From: JACPFV01 sp038043245
Lineage (GTDB): Bacteria; Pseudomonadota; Gammaproteobacteria; Nevskiales; Nevskiaceae
Length of the DNA: 64,000 nt
Assembly (NCBI GenBank): GCA_038043245.1
Contig: JBBTCH010000010.1
Coordinates: 1-64,000, forward strand
Reading direction: 5' to 3'
Below the pieces are notes generated by a model. That model was not told the origin of the DNA, ran no database searches, and was given only the letters and a program-made list of their open reading frames with translations. Both the position numbers and the translations under genes were made by a program. Shown here piece after piece: positions 26,472 to 34,840 of the stretch. Numbering within the stretch: position 1 is the stretch's first letter; each line of letters opens with the position of its first letter.

Positions 26472-29400
26472 TCAGGCGCTGCAAGGCCTCAGGCGGGTGG
26501 CACGTTTCAGCGCCCCACAAAGTAATCCCAGCAGCATCCACGGCGAGAAAGCGCCGAGGAACAATCCGCGGCCCTGCTTGCCGGAAGTCGCGGCGTCCGC
26601 CGCCTTCACCGCGGCATCGCCGGTGAACTCGTAGGTCCAGATGTGGCGGCCAAACGTCGAGGCGTACAGCTTGTTTGGATTGCCCGGCTGCAGCTTGAGC
26701 ATGGTCACCGGCGCATTCGGCAAGTCGTTGCCGAGCGTCGCCCACTGTTTGCCGCTGGTGTCCGACGAGATGAACGCGCCGGCATCGGTGCCGACCAGCA
26801 GCTGGCCGTTGCGCGCCACAATCGTGCTGACCGGCAGGCGCGGCAGATTGCCGGTGATGTCCTTGAAGGTTTCGCCGGCGTCGGTGGACTTGAACAGATT
26901 GCCGGCATTCAGATCGGCGCCAGTGCTGTTCTCGCCGAACGAGCCGGGGCCGCGATACGGCGACATATAACCGCCGAGCCCGACGTAGACCGTCTTCGGA
27001 TCCGTCGGGTCGATCTCGATCGCCATGATCAGACGGTTGGGCAGACCCTTGGCGGCGGCGTTGTGCCAGCTATCCACTTCGAGTTTTTCCGCCGGCTTGC
27101 CGGCCGCGGTGACATTGGTATCAAGCCCGCGCAGGAAGGGCTGGTCGTTGACGGTCACGCCGCAGTCGCCACACCAGCCGACGTAGATCGCGGTGTCATG
27201 CACGTCGCCGACGGTGGCGGTGTGCACCACCGTGGTCTCGGCGGCCGTGACCGGGTCAACGACCACGTGTTCGCCCACACGATGTACTTCCACCCAGCTG
27301 CTACCGGTAACGGTGCGCGCGCTGTCGGTTTCATAGACCTGGTTGGCGGTGGTGATCATGTGATTGCCATCCAGCGGATCCATCGAAAACCAGTTGGCGA
27401 AGTTCACGCGCTCATACGGCGGATCAATGAAGGTCGAAGTGAGACCACGGTCGCTAGTGCGGCGCAGTCCGCCGTTCTGGGTTTCGGTGTAGGCGATGTC
27501 GCTGTCGTCCGGATCCACTTCGGCGTAGAAACCGTCGGCGCCGAAATCGCCGTAAGAGATGCCGGTGTCCGGCTCCATGTGGCCGCTGCCGTTGTCCTGG
27601 AAGCCGAACCAGACGGTGCCGTCCTTGGCGACGCCGAGGCCGTATGGCAACAGCGTATAGAAGCCACTGTTGTTGCCGCCGCCCCAGCCCGCGTTGGTGA
27701 ACTCGCCGCCGGCGCTGACGCACTGGCGGAACACGCCACCATCGTTGCCCACGAACAGGCAGACGCCGTCGGCAACGGCGCCGTCGAGCGGCACGTCGTC
27801 AATCGGGATGAAGATCGCCGCGTGCTGATCGGGGTGCGTGGTCTGGTCGACGCCCGTGCCCGAAAAATAGCGGCCGAGCACGTCGAAATCCGCCGGTCCC
27901 GCTTGCAAGGTGCCGTTGAGCGGCATGTGTGGAATACGGCTCTGCCAGATTTCTTCGAGACCGAACGCGAGCCGCGTGGGAATGCCGGCGACCGGCAAGG
28001 TGCGTGTCGGGTCCACCTGAATCCACTGGTTGTAATAAGCCTGCGCACCCGGCGCGACCAGCGCGATGAAAGCGGAGAACGGCGCCAGTTCCTGCGTGGT
28101 CGCCATGCGCGTCCAGGTTTCGCCGAAATCCGGCGAGGCAAAGATCCCGCTGAGGTGGCCGTAGCTCTGCAAGACGATTGCGGCGGGGGGTGCCGTGGGT
28201 ACTGGCGGCAGCAGCCCGGTCGGGTCATCGGCGTAAAACGGATCGCCATTCAGCAACTGGGCATCGGCGACCAGCGCATAAACGAAATTGTGATCCTGGC
28301 CCGGGCCGGAGGCCGTACCAAACTCGATGCGGGAACTGCGATCAGCCGGCGTAAAGCCCATTTCGGTTACGTTGTCGACCGGCGCAGGGTCGAGCTTCCG
28401 CCAGTTGTTCTCGCCGGGCAAGCCGTTGTCGGATTTGTACAGGCCGTTGGCTGACGCCTGCGGGATGTCGGTTCCGGGATAAGGCAGGCGGCCTGCGCGC
28501 CAGCCGACTGCGGCCAGCACCGGGCAGCCGCTATCGCTGCACACGACTTTTTCCTTGACGCCGGGAATCTCGACTCCGCCTGGCGCTTGCACCACCACGT
28601 CCGTCACCACATTCACCAGGTTGCAGGGCGATGCGGCGTCGGTGTTGCCGGCGCATTCGACGCCGCCGTTGCTGCCGGTCGGCAAGCGCACGTTGGCGAA
28701 GTTGCGGCCAGCGTCGCTCGAGCGATAGAGGCCCTTGCTCGACGCGATATAGACAATGTTCGGATGGCCGGGATCGGTCTCGGTGTTGAAAACATTGGCT
28801 CCGTCCGGGAACCCGTTGGAACGAGTCCAGGTGACGCCGAGATCGTTGCTCCAATACGCACCGAGTCCGGTGTAGGCGCCCGTGCTAAGCACGCTGTCGC
28901 CACCGGCCGAAATCACCGTGCCGCCGCCGACCGGCGTGAAGATCACGCCACCGTTGGCCTGTGTCGGCAGCTTGTCGCCGATTGAAGTCCAGTAGTCGCC
29001 AATCGTGCGCACATCGCCATTGCGGGCCTGGCTCATCCAGATGCCGCCGGTGCCCGGCGCCGCGAACAGGCGCTTGTTGGCCTCGTCGTAAGCGAAGTTG
29101 TCGACGCGTCCGGCGTAGTTCTGCAGGTTGGTGCGCGGCACCGGCGCCAGACCCAGGGTCTGCGCCAAACCGCTGGAGATCAGCGGGCCCTTGCCGGCAG
29201 CCTGCCAGTGACCGTCGGCGCCCTTGACGCCGGCCTTGAAGAAATCGAGCGCAGCTTTCTGGTCCACCGCTGCGCGCAGCGCGCCGGGGGCCGGGGTTCG
29301 GCCCATGCGTGCACGTTCGTCGTACAGCGCCAGTTTCCCGCCGGGGCTTTCAGCTTCCATCGCCCTGGGGCAACCGCGACCACCGCCAGAGCAATCGGGC

Positions 29401-29477
29401 GATTCAGTGGAGTAAAAAACCGCGCCCGCAGTCAGTGCGAGGCTGCCAACAGCCAGAAACAGGACCTTGTTCGACAC
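26472..29477 (-). CDS. Secreted Asp-box beta-propeller protein, paralogue 4 of 4
   Basis: The 1001-residue product is read from a GTG at 29477 (MSNKVLFLAVGSLALTAGAV) with GAGGAG six bases upstream. It is the first gene of the five-gene minus-strand array. It shares with paralogue 3 the PDC...GC pair after the signal, PGALRAAVDQKAALDFFKAG, and GWCGDCGVTVNDQPF. Asp-box motifs include SNDLGVTW, SSDAGRNF, SPDFGETW and STDAGETF. Family landmarks WFGFQDNGSGH and DPLDGNHMIT are present. The tail is SGKQGRGLFLGAFSPWMLLG, then ALKRATRLRPCSA, and so ends with an extra cysteine. The 92 bases after its stop contain no clear terminator, so read-through into paralogue 3 is possible. Confidence 0.85.
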   Translation of the reverse strand: MSNKVLFLAVGSLALTAGAVFYSTESPDCSGGGRGCPRAMEAESPGGKLALYDERARMGRTPAPGALRAAVDQKAALDFFKAGVKGADGHWQAAGKGPLISSGLAQTLGLAPVPRTNLQNYAGRVDNFAYDEANKRLFAAPGTGGIWMSQARNGDVRTIGDYWTSIGDKLPTQANGGVIFTPVGGGTVISAGGDSVLSTGAYTGLGAYWSNDLGVTWTRSNGFPDGANVFNTETDPGHPNIVYIASSKGLYRSSDAGRNFANVRLPTGSNGGVECAGNTDAASPCNLVNVVTDVVVQAPGGVEIPGVKEKVVCSDSGCPVLAAVGWRAGRLPYPGTDIPQASANGLYKSDNGLPGENNWRKLDPAPVDNVTEMGFTPADRSSRIEFGTASGPGQDHNFVYALVADAQLLNGDPFYADDPTGLLPPVPTAPPAAIVLQSYGHLSGIFASPDFGETWTRMATTQELAPFSAFIALVAPGAQAYYNQWIQVDPTRTLPVAGIPTRLAFGLEEIWQSRIPHMPLNGTLQAGPADFDVLGRYFSGTGVDQTTHPDQHAAIFIPIDDVPLDGAVADGVCLFVGNDGGVFRQCVSAGGEFTNAGWGGGNNSGFYTLLPYGLGVAKDGTVWFGFQDNGSGHMEPDTGISYGDFGADGFYAEVDPDDSDIAYTETQNGGLRRTSDRGLTSTFIDPPYERVNFANWFSMDPLDGNHMITTANQVYETDSARTVTGSSWVEVHRVGEHVVVDPVTAAETTVVHTATVGDVHDTAIYVGWCGDCGVTVNDQPFLRGLDTNVTAAGKPAEKLEVDSWHNAAAKGLPNRLIMAIEIDPTDPKTVYVGLGGYMSPYRGPGSFGENSTGADLNAGNLFKSTDAGETFKDITGNLPRLPVSTIVARNGQLLVGTDAGAFISSDTSGKQWATLGNDLPNAPVTMLKLQPGNPNKLYASTFGRHIWTYEFTGDAAVKAADAATSGKQGRGLFLGAFSPWMLLGLLCGALKRATRLRPCSA

Positions 29478-29507
29478 GAAATTCTCCTCAGACGGCAAAT
29501 GCGCGAC

Positions 29508-29528
29508 CCCTGCCAAATCCAGGCAGGG
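29508..29528 (-). other. Leader hairpin upstream of the propeller array
   Basis: CCCTGCC and GGCAGGG (seven base pairs, seven-base loop) lie between the putative promoter and the ribosome site of paralogue 4. It could protect or regulate the leader. There is no T-run on the minus strand after it. Confidence 0.4.
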
Positions 29529-29554
29529 TTCTAGGGTTGTAAATCTGATACGTG

Positions 29555-29560
29555 ATTATA
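29555..29560 (-). promoter_or_regulatory. Perfect -10 box upstream of propeller paralogue 4
   Basis: The minus strand reads TATAAT here, about 80 bases before the GTG start. No good -35 is found at 16-18 bases, so it would be a weak or activator-dependent promoter. The rest of the 245-base gap to the divergent response-regulator gene shows no other clear signal. Confidence 0.4.
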
Positions 29561-29722
29561 CGTTCATGTCTCAGCAATGGATGTGCCATTCGCCGGTAGT
29601 TTTTATCTATTGCACAAGGGCTTGGAGCGGCGTGCTATTGGGACGGCACGGGTAGGCTTGCGCCTACAAAAAAAAAGGCGCAGCATCCAGCTGACGGGGG
29701 ATTCAGGTTCTGGGAGGGGCAT

Positions 29723-30634
29723 ATGAGCGACCCAAGCACAAAAACGGCGCTGATCGTGGATGACTCGAAGTCGGCGCGATTCGCGTTGCGCAAATTCCTG
29801 GAGGCACAGGGCTATCAGGCCGACGCGGTGGAAAGCGCGGACGAAGCCTACAGCTATCTCAAGCGTCAACGCCCGGACCTGATTTTCCTCGATCACCTGA
29901 TGCCGGGCGTGGACGGTTTTGACGTGCTGCGCAATATCAAGAAAGACCCGCGCACGGTTTCGATCCCGGTCATCATCTGCTCGTCCAACGAAGGCGCTGA
30001 TTTCGTCAAACAGGCGAAGACGCGCGGCGCCGCCGATGTGCTGCCAAAACCGCCCGATGCCGAGCTGCTGACGCGCATCCTCGAGCGCATCAAGCCGGCA
30101 AAATCAGCTGCGCCCCCGGTTGCCGCACAGCCCGCACCCGCAAAATCCAAAGTCGCGCCGATCCGCGACCCTGAGGAGGCCATCGAGCACGCCTTGATGA
30201 AAGCGGTGAAAACCGCGCTGGCAACGGAGCCACAGGCCACCGAACTGGCGCCGGAACTGGCGCCGCTGGCGTCCGCGGCCGAAGGCAGCACTTCGCTGCG
30301 CGAGGAGATCGGCAACCGCATGCGCAAGATCACTCAGGACATGTATCGCGAGCTGGGCGATCTCAAGGCGCGCGTGGCCCACATGGACACCAGTGAAAGA
30401 ACCGATATCGCCGAAGAGATGCGCAACCTGCGCGCACAGGTCGAGCAGTTCAGAACGCATGTAGACGGTGCGCTCAAAACGCACGAGAGCCACATTGAAG
30501 AAATGATCGCGTCCTCACGTCGCGCCGCAATGATCGAGGCGCACGATGTGGCCGAGCGTGCCGTGTTGTCGGCATCGTCCAAGCTTTCCGATCAGTTGAC
30601 CGAGAACATTCTCAAGGCCTTGGGTCGGCGCTAG
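29723..30634 (+). CDS. CheY-like receiver protein with helical C-terminal tail
   Basis: The 303-residue protein has an N-terminal receiver domain (residues 7-122) with acidic pocket D13-D14, phospho-acceptor D57 in LIFLDHLMPG and K109 in LPKPP. An Ala/Pro-rich linker follows (about 125-150), then a long Glu/Arg/Ala-rich region to the end that looks like coiled coil. There is no DNA-binding or enzymatic output domain. It may work as a chemotaxis, twitching or scaffold-type regulator by dimerising through the tail. No histidine kinase lies nearby. The GGGAGGGG site just before the ATG supports the start. The gene converges on the next one with seven bases between. Confidence 0.85.
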   Translation: MSDPSTKTALIVDDSKSARFALRKFLEAQGYQADAVESADEAYSYLKRQRPDLIFLDHLMPGVDGFDVLRNIKKDPRTVSIPVIICSSNEGADFVKQAKTRGAADVLPKPPDAELLTRILERIKPAKSAAPPVAAQPAPAKSKVAPIRDPEEAIEHALMKAVKTALATEPQATELAPELAPLASAAEGSTSLREEIGNRMRKITQDMYRELGDLKARVAHMDTSERTDIAEEMRNLRAQVEQFRTHVDGALKTHESHIEEMIASSRRAAMIEAHDVAERAVLSASSKLSDQLTENILKALGRR

Positions 30635-30641
30635 ACGTTAT

Positions 30642-31808
30642 TCAGGCTTTTTCAACGACCTCGAACTTGATTCCGGCTTTCATCAGGCGCGCCATCAGCG
30701 GTGCCGCCATTGCCTGAGCCGGCGTCATCTGACCGCCGCCCGCCGGAAGCGCGTCGAACGCCAGACACAATCCGGACTCCGCCAGCATCTTCGAGGTTTC
30801 GCCGTAACCCGGATCGCCGCCGGTGACTTCAGTCACCACTTTCTTGCCGCCGGCCTCGCCATAGAACCGTACGCGAAACCAGCTTTTTTTGCGCTGCGCC
30901 TCGCTCGGCCCTTCGCCCGGGTTTTTCTTCGAAAGCAGCCAGTTGCGCGTCGGCTTCAGTTGCGCCAGCGCGAACAAGGTGCCGACACCACCGATCAGAC
31001 CGATGACCTGCGGCAGCGATTTTATCTGCACGAAATGGCCGTACCGGAACTCCGGCCCGTACAGGTCCAGCGCACGTGCCGAGCGTTTGATGATCTGCGG
31101 GTCGATCGTCGGCATCGGCACCACCCAACTGCCGAGCGGCTTGTGGAAACGGATACCGTTGCCGGTGTCGCCGACTTTCCGCGCAGAGCGACCCTCGCGC
31201 TCTGATCTTTCCTTGCGGGTCCTGGCGTACAGCCGGACGCGTGAAAACGCGTTGACTGCCGAATGAAACGTGCCACCGGAGAAGCCGCCGCCCGCGCGCA
31301 CGAATCCTTCCAGCGTGATCGGCGTGTCCTTCGGCAATTGCTGCACGGTGAAATAGGCACCCAGATCGTGCGGGATCGAATCAAAACCGCAGCAGTGGAC
31401 GATCTTGGCGCCGGATTTCTGCGCGGTCTCGTGATGGCGCAGCCACATCAGGTCGACGAATTCCGGCTCGCCGGTCAGATCCACGTAATGCGTGCCGGCC
31501 GCGGCGCAAGCGGCAACCAGAGGCTCGCCGTAGTGGATGTACGGCCCGACCGTGGTGATGGCGACTTTCGTCGATTCGGCGACCTGCTTCAGCGAATCCG
31601 GTTCCGACACGTCGGCCAGCAGCAGCGGCAGATTCGCACAGGCCGGGTTGATCGCGGTCAGTTGCGTACGCACCTGCTCCAGCTTGGATTTGCTGCGACC
31701 CGCCAGCGCCCATCGCGTGTTCGCTGGCGCATGCCGCGCCAGATACTCCGCGGTGAGTCCGCCGGTGAAGCCGGTGGCGCCGAACAACACCAGATCGTAG
31801 CTGCGCAT
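30642..31808 (-). CDS. Saccharopine dehydrogenase-like / trans-acting enoyl reductase family protein
   Basis: The 388-residue protein opens with a Rossmann nucleotide-binding motif GATGFTGGLTAEYL (about residues 10-23), followed by AGRSKSKL. Later motifs include VGPYIHYGEPLVAACAAAGTHYVDLTGE and CCGFDSIPHDLGA, which are characteristic of the saccharopine-dehydrogenase-like family that includes mycobacterial trans-acting enoyl reductases. True lysine-pathway activity is unlikely for this subgroup. The substrate may be a fatty or polyketide-derived enoyl group. It lies eight bases downstream of the DUF1499 gene on the same strand and is probably co-transcribed with it. Confidence 0.85.
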   Translation of the reverse strand: MRSYDLVLFGATGFTGGLTAEYLARHAPANTRWALAGRSKSKLEQVRTQLTAINPACANLPLLLADVSEPDSLKQVAESTKVAITTVGPYIHYGEPLVAACAAAGTHYVDLTGEPEFVDLMWLRHHETAQKSGAKIVHCCGFDSIPHDLGAYFTVQQLPKDTPITLEGFVRAGGGFSGGTFHSAVNAFSRVRLYARTRKERSEREGRSARKVGDTGNGIRFHKPLGSWVVPMPTIDPQIIKRSARALDLYGPEFRYGHFVQIKSLPQVIGLIGGVGTLFALAQLKPTRNWLLSKKNPGEGPSEAQRKKSWFRVRFYGEAGGKKVVTEVTGGDPGYGETSKMLAESGLCLAFDALPAGGGQMTPAQAMAAPLMARLMKAGIKFEVVEKA

Positions 31809-31816
31809 ACGGAGCC

Positions 31817-32290
31817 CTAGCGATAGATAGACGGATACAGCTGGAAAAAAGCCAAGCGCAGCGATTCGATGCGCTCGCGGTTGGTGCTGAAGTCGAAATA
31901 ACCGATGCGCGAGGCCGAGCGCAGGTGAATGATGTTCTCCGCCGACGGCAAAACGAATTCAACATCGTCCACGTAACGCATCAGCGGCGTGGTGAATTCG
32001 GCATGGATGTAATCAGCCGATTCGGTGACCACCGTGGCTCCTGGCGTATTGCGCAGCACCCGCAGCAGCGCCTGCCGTGCTTCCTCGCGCTTGCCGGAAT
32101 ACCGGAATGGCTCGATTCTGCGTTCGGGGTCGCGGGACAGCGAGGACACGCAGGGGCCGCTGTCGCAACCCTGCAGCTTGCCGTCGCTGCCGCGCAACTC
32201 GGCCGAACCGAGGCCGCAGGCGCTCAACCACAGCACCGACAGCAACAGGGAAGATTCAAAAACGCGGACGCGGTTTCTTTTCCTCGACAC
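31817..32290 (-). CDS. DUF1499 domain lipoprotein
   Basis: The 157-residue product has a basic N-terminus, a hydrophobic stretch and a lipobox WLSAC (Cys25). The rest is a DUF1499 domain, recognisable from PCVSSLSRDPERRIEPF and from the C-terminal IHLRSASRIGYFDFSTNRERIE. Function of the family is unknown. The start is taken as a GTG at 32290 with GGGAG nearby. It overlaps the end of the DUF2845 gene by 35 bases. A shorter start is possible but would cut into the signal. The gene probably belongs to a three-gene minus-strand unit. Confidence 0.75.
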   Translation of the reverse strand: MSRKRNRVRVFESSLLLSVLWLSACGLGSAELRGSDGKLQGCDSGPCVSSLSRDPERRIEPFRYSGKREEARQALLRVLRNTPGATVVTESADYIHAEFTTPLMRYVDDVEFVLPSAENIIHLRSASRIGYFDFSTNRERIESLRLAFFQLYPSIYR

Positions 32291-32801
32291 TGACGATTCT
32301 CCCGTTTTCCATGATCACGGTGCGCACCCGCTCACCGGACGCCGCATTGTAGTGCCAGCGCTCGCGCACGATCGGCAACACCACAGCGCTGCCCTCGGTG
32401 CTGCGATACGCCGCCAGCGTCTCGCGCCGACTGGGCTTGTCACAGGCCAGCAGCAGGCGGAACTTGCTCATGCGCTCGCGCAGCGAATAAAAATCACAGG
32501 ACAGTTTGGGCGGCTGGTTGAAGCCGAAGCCGTCGTCCTCGATCAGGACCAGCCGGCCTTCGCGCAGCCGCAGGATGCGCAGCAGCTTGCGCGGACCGAA
32601 GTTGTAGAGCCATTCCTCGTCGTATTCGGCGCCCGGCAGCGTCGCGCCGACACGCTCGCGGAACGTCGGCTCGCCACAGGCGGCGCGGATTTCGTCCTCG
32701 ACCATACCGGCCGAGACGATGCCGTTCGGACACTGCATATCGTCGTCCGCGCGCGCGGCGGCCGCACCAACAAGCAGCAACCAAAAAACCATGCCTCTCA
32801 T
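32256..32801 (-). CDS. DUF2845 domain exported protein
   Basis: The 181-residue product has a Sec signal (FWLLLVGAAAARA) and then the DUF2845 pattern MQCPNGIVSAGMVEDEIRAA followed by CGEPT, a small periplasmic fold often present in proteobacteria. The ATG at 32801 is preferred over one nine bases downstream because GAAGG lies at suitable distance from it. Its start lies only 15 bases from the divergent start of the DsbD-family gene, leaving no separate promoter space. Function is unknown. Confidence 0.8.
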   Translation of the reverse strand: MRGMVFWLLLVGAAAARADDDMQCPNGIVSAGMVEDEIRAACGEPTFRERVGATLPGAEYDEEWLYNFGPRKLLRILRLREGRLVLIEDDGFGFNQPPKLSCDFYSLRERMSKFRLLLACDKPSRRETLAAYRSTEGSAVVLPIVRERWHYNAASGERVRTVIMENGRIVSVEEKKPRPRF

Positions 32802-32816
32802 GCTAGCCTTCAAAAA

Positions 32817-34838
32817 ATGAGTTTTCCCACTCGCATTATCGCCGTCTGCGCGGCGTTGTTGGTGACAGCGGCCGTCGACGCCGGCGTCGTGCGTGCGCCA
32901 CATATCGAGGCGGAACTGGTCGCAGAGAACACCGCGCTCAAGCCCGGTGAAAACCGGGTTGCCCTGCGTCTGAAGCCAGAGGCCGGCTGGCACACCTACT
33001 GGATCAATCCGGGCGACGCGGGTTACGCGACCACGCTGGAATGGAATCTGCCGACGGGATTCAGCGCCAGCCCGATGGTTTGGCCGCATCCCGAGCTGCA
33101 CACGCTCGGCGAGCTGACGACTTACGGCTACGGGGCAGAAACACTGCATCGGGTTGTGCTCACAGTCCCCGCTGGCGCACTGCCGAATCAACCGGTCGCA
33201 CTTGAAGCCAAGGCGAAATGGCTGGTGTGCAGCGAGGAAGTCTGCATTCCGGGCGAAGCCGCGCTCAAGCTGACGCTGCCGTTGAGCGACGCGCCGACGC
33301 CCGACCCGCGCTGGGCGGCCGCATTCGCGGATGCGCGCGAAAAAACCCCGAAGGACGCGGATGCGCTCAAGGCCGAGTTCAGCCTGAGCGGCAAGCAACT
33401 GCTGCTGAAGGTCGAGGGCTTGTCCGCGGCCGACGCCGCGCGCGCGCAGTTTTTCCCTACTGCCAGCAACCTGGTGGATCACTCGGCGCGACAGCACCTT
33501 GCGTTTGATGACCGCACCCTGCGATTCACGCAGGATCTCAGCACCTATCTGCCCGCGGCGGTCCCGCAGACTATTTCCGGCGTGCTGGTGGTGCAGGACA
33601 GGGATCACAGCACGGCGTATTCCATCAACGCCGTGCCCGGAGAAGCCAGCCCACCCTCATCCCCAGCCCCCGGGCTCGCGTCGCAGGGTTTGCCGCTGAT
33701 TCTGGGCTTTGCCCTGCTCGGCGGACTGATTCTGAATCTGATGCCCTGTGTGTTCCCGGTGCTGTCATTGAAAGCACTGGCATTGGTGGAGACGCGCGAG
33801 GCCAGCCGCGCCGAGAATCGCGCGCAGGCGCTGGCGTATACCGCCGGCGTGGTCATCAGCTGTGCTGCTGTCGCCAGCGTGTTGATCGGATTGCGCGCGG
33901 GCGGCGAAGCCATCGGCTGGGGCTTCCAGCTGCAGTCGCCGGTGTTCGTCGGCCTGATGGTCTATCTGCTGTTCGCACTCGGGCTCGCACTGTCGGGCGT
34001 CGCCGAATTTGGCGCGGGCCTGATGAACCTCGGCGATGCACTGACGCGTTCGCGCGGACTCGCCGGTTCGTTCTTCACCGGCGTGCTGGCGCTGGTGGTG
34101 GCCAGCCCCTGCACCGCGCCGTTCATGGGCACGGCGCTGGGTTTTGCCTTGACTCAATCCGCGCCGGTGGCGTTGCTGATTTTCAGCACGCTCGGCCTGG
34201 GTCTGGCGCTGCCGTTTTTGCTGCTCGGGTTTTTCCCGCGGCTCGCCGGGTTTCTCCCCAAGCCCGGCGCCTGGATGCTGCGCTTCCGCCAGTGGATGGC
34301 GTTTCCGCTGTACCTCTCCGCCGTGTGGCTGCTCTGGGTGCTGATGCGTCAGACCGGCGCTGATGCGGCGGCTTTGACGCTGATCGGACTCGTACTGATT
34401 GCATTCGCGCTGACAGTCAAACAAAACATTCTGAAATGGGTCGCGCTGGCAGCCGCGCTGACGCTGCTGTGGGTCGCAGCGCAAAAGCCCACGGTCGAAA
34501 GCAGCGACCCGCAGGCGTGGTCGCCGGCGCGCGTCGCCGAGCTGCGCGCGCAGGGCCGCACGATCTTCGTCGACTTCACCGCCGACTGGTGCCTGACCTG
34601 CAAGGTCAATGAGCGCGTGGTGCTGCATACCGAGGCGGTACAAGCGGCATTTGCGAAAAACAAGGTTGCGTTCCTGGTCGCTGACTGGACCAACCCGGAC
34701 GAGGCCATCGCGCAAGAGCTGTCCCGATTCAACCGCCCCGGCGTGCCGATGTATCTGGTCTATGTGAACGGCGGCGAACCGAAACTGCTGCCGCAGGTCT
34801 TAACCCCCGATATCGTTATTTCTGCATTGGAGAACTGA
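32817..34838 (+). CDS. DsbD-family protein-disulfide reductase
   Basis: The 673-residue inner-membrane protein passes electrons from cytoplasmic thioredoxin to periplasmic thiols. After a Sec signal (SFPTRIIAVCAALLVTAAVDA), residues about 25-260 form a DsbD-N-like periplasmic region with a Cys pair in WLVCSEEVCIPGEA. The central DsbD transmembrane domain holds the paired cysteines LMPCVFPVL and VASPCTAPFMG. The C-terminal thioredoxin domain has the active site WCLTCK (C592, C595). The region resembles the ScsB/DsbD2 variant more than E. coli DsbD. The frame is open far upstream, but 32817 is the first start followed by a signal peptide. It heads a packed operon. Confidence 0.9.
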   Translation: MSFPTRIIAVCAALLVTAAVDAGVVRAPHIEAELVAENTALKPGENRVALRLKPEAGWHTYWINPGDAGYATTLEWNLPTGFSASPMVWPHPELHTLGELTTYGYGAETLHRVVLTVPAGALPNQPVALEAKAKWLVCSEEVCIPGEAALKLTLPLSDAPTPDPRWAAAFADAREKTPKDADALKAEFSLSGKQLLLKVEGLSAADAARAQFFPTASNLVDHSARQHLAFDDRTLRFTQDLSTYLPAAVPQTISGVLVVQDRDHSTAYSINAVPGEASPPSSPAPGLASQGLPLILGFALLGGLILNLMPCVFPVLSLKALALVETREASRAENRAQALAYTAGVVISCAAVASVLIGLRAGGEAIGWGFQLQSPVFVGLMVYLLFALGLALSGVAEFGAGLMNLGDALTRSRGLAGSFFTGVLALVVASPCTAPFMGTALGFALTQSAPVALLIFSTLGLGLALPFLLLGFFPRLAGFLPKPGAWMLRFRQWMAFPLYLSAVWLLWVLMRQTGADAAALTLIGLVLIAFALTVKQNILKWVALAAALTLLWVAAQKPTVESSDPQAWSPARVAELRAQGRTIFVDFTADWCLTCKVNERVVLHTEAVQAAFAKNKVAFLVADWTNPDEAIAQELSRFNRPGVPMYLVYVNGGEPKLLPQVLTPDIVISALEN

Positions 34839-34840
34839 AC

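Noticed and set aside
26643..28454. A 603-codon open frame on the plus strand opposite propeller paralogue 4, with similar long frames opposite paralogues 2 and 3 and opposite purL
   Set aside because: They lie antisense to well-supported genes, have low-complexity Arg/Ala/Gly/His-rich translations with no recognisable motif, and arise from high-GC third positions.
32025..32816. A 264-codon N-terminal extension of the DsbD-family protein
   Set aside because: It runs through two oppositely oriented genes with recognisable domains (DUF1499, DUF2845), and a clear signal peptide begins at 32817.
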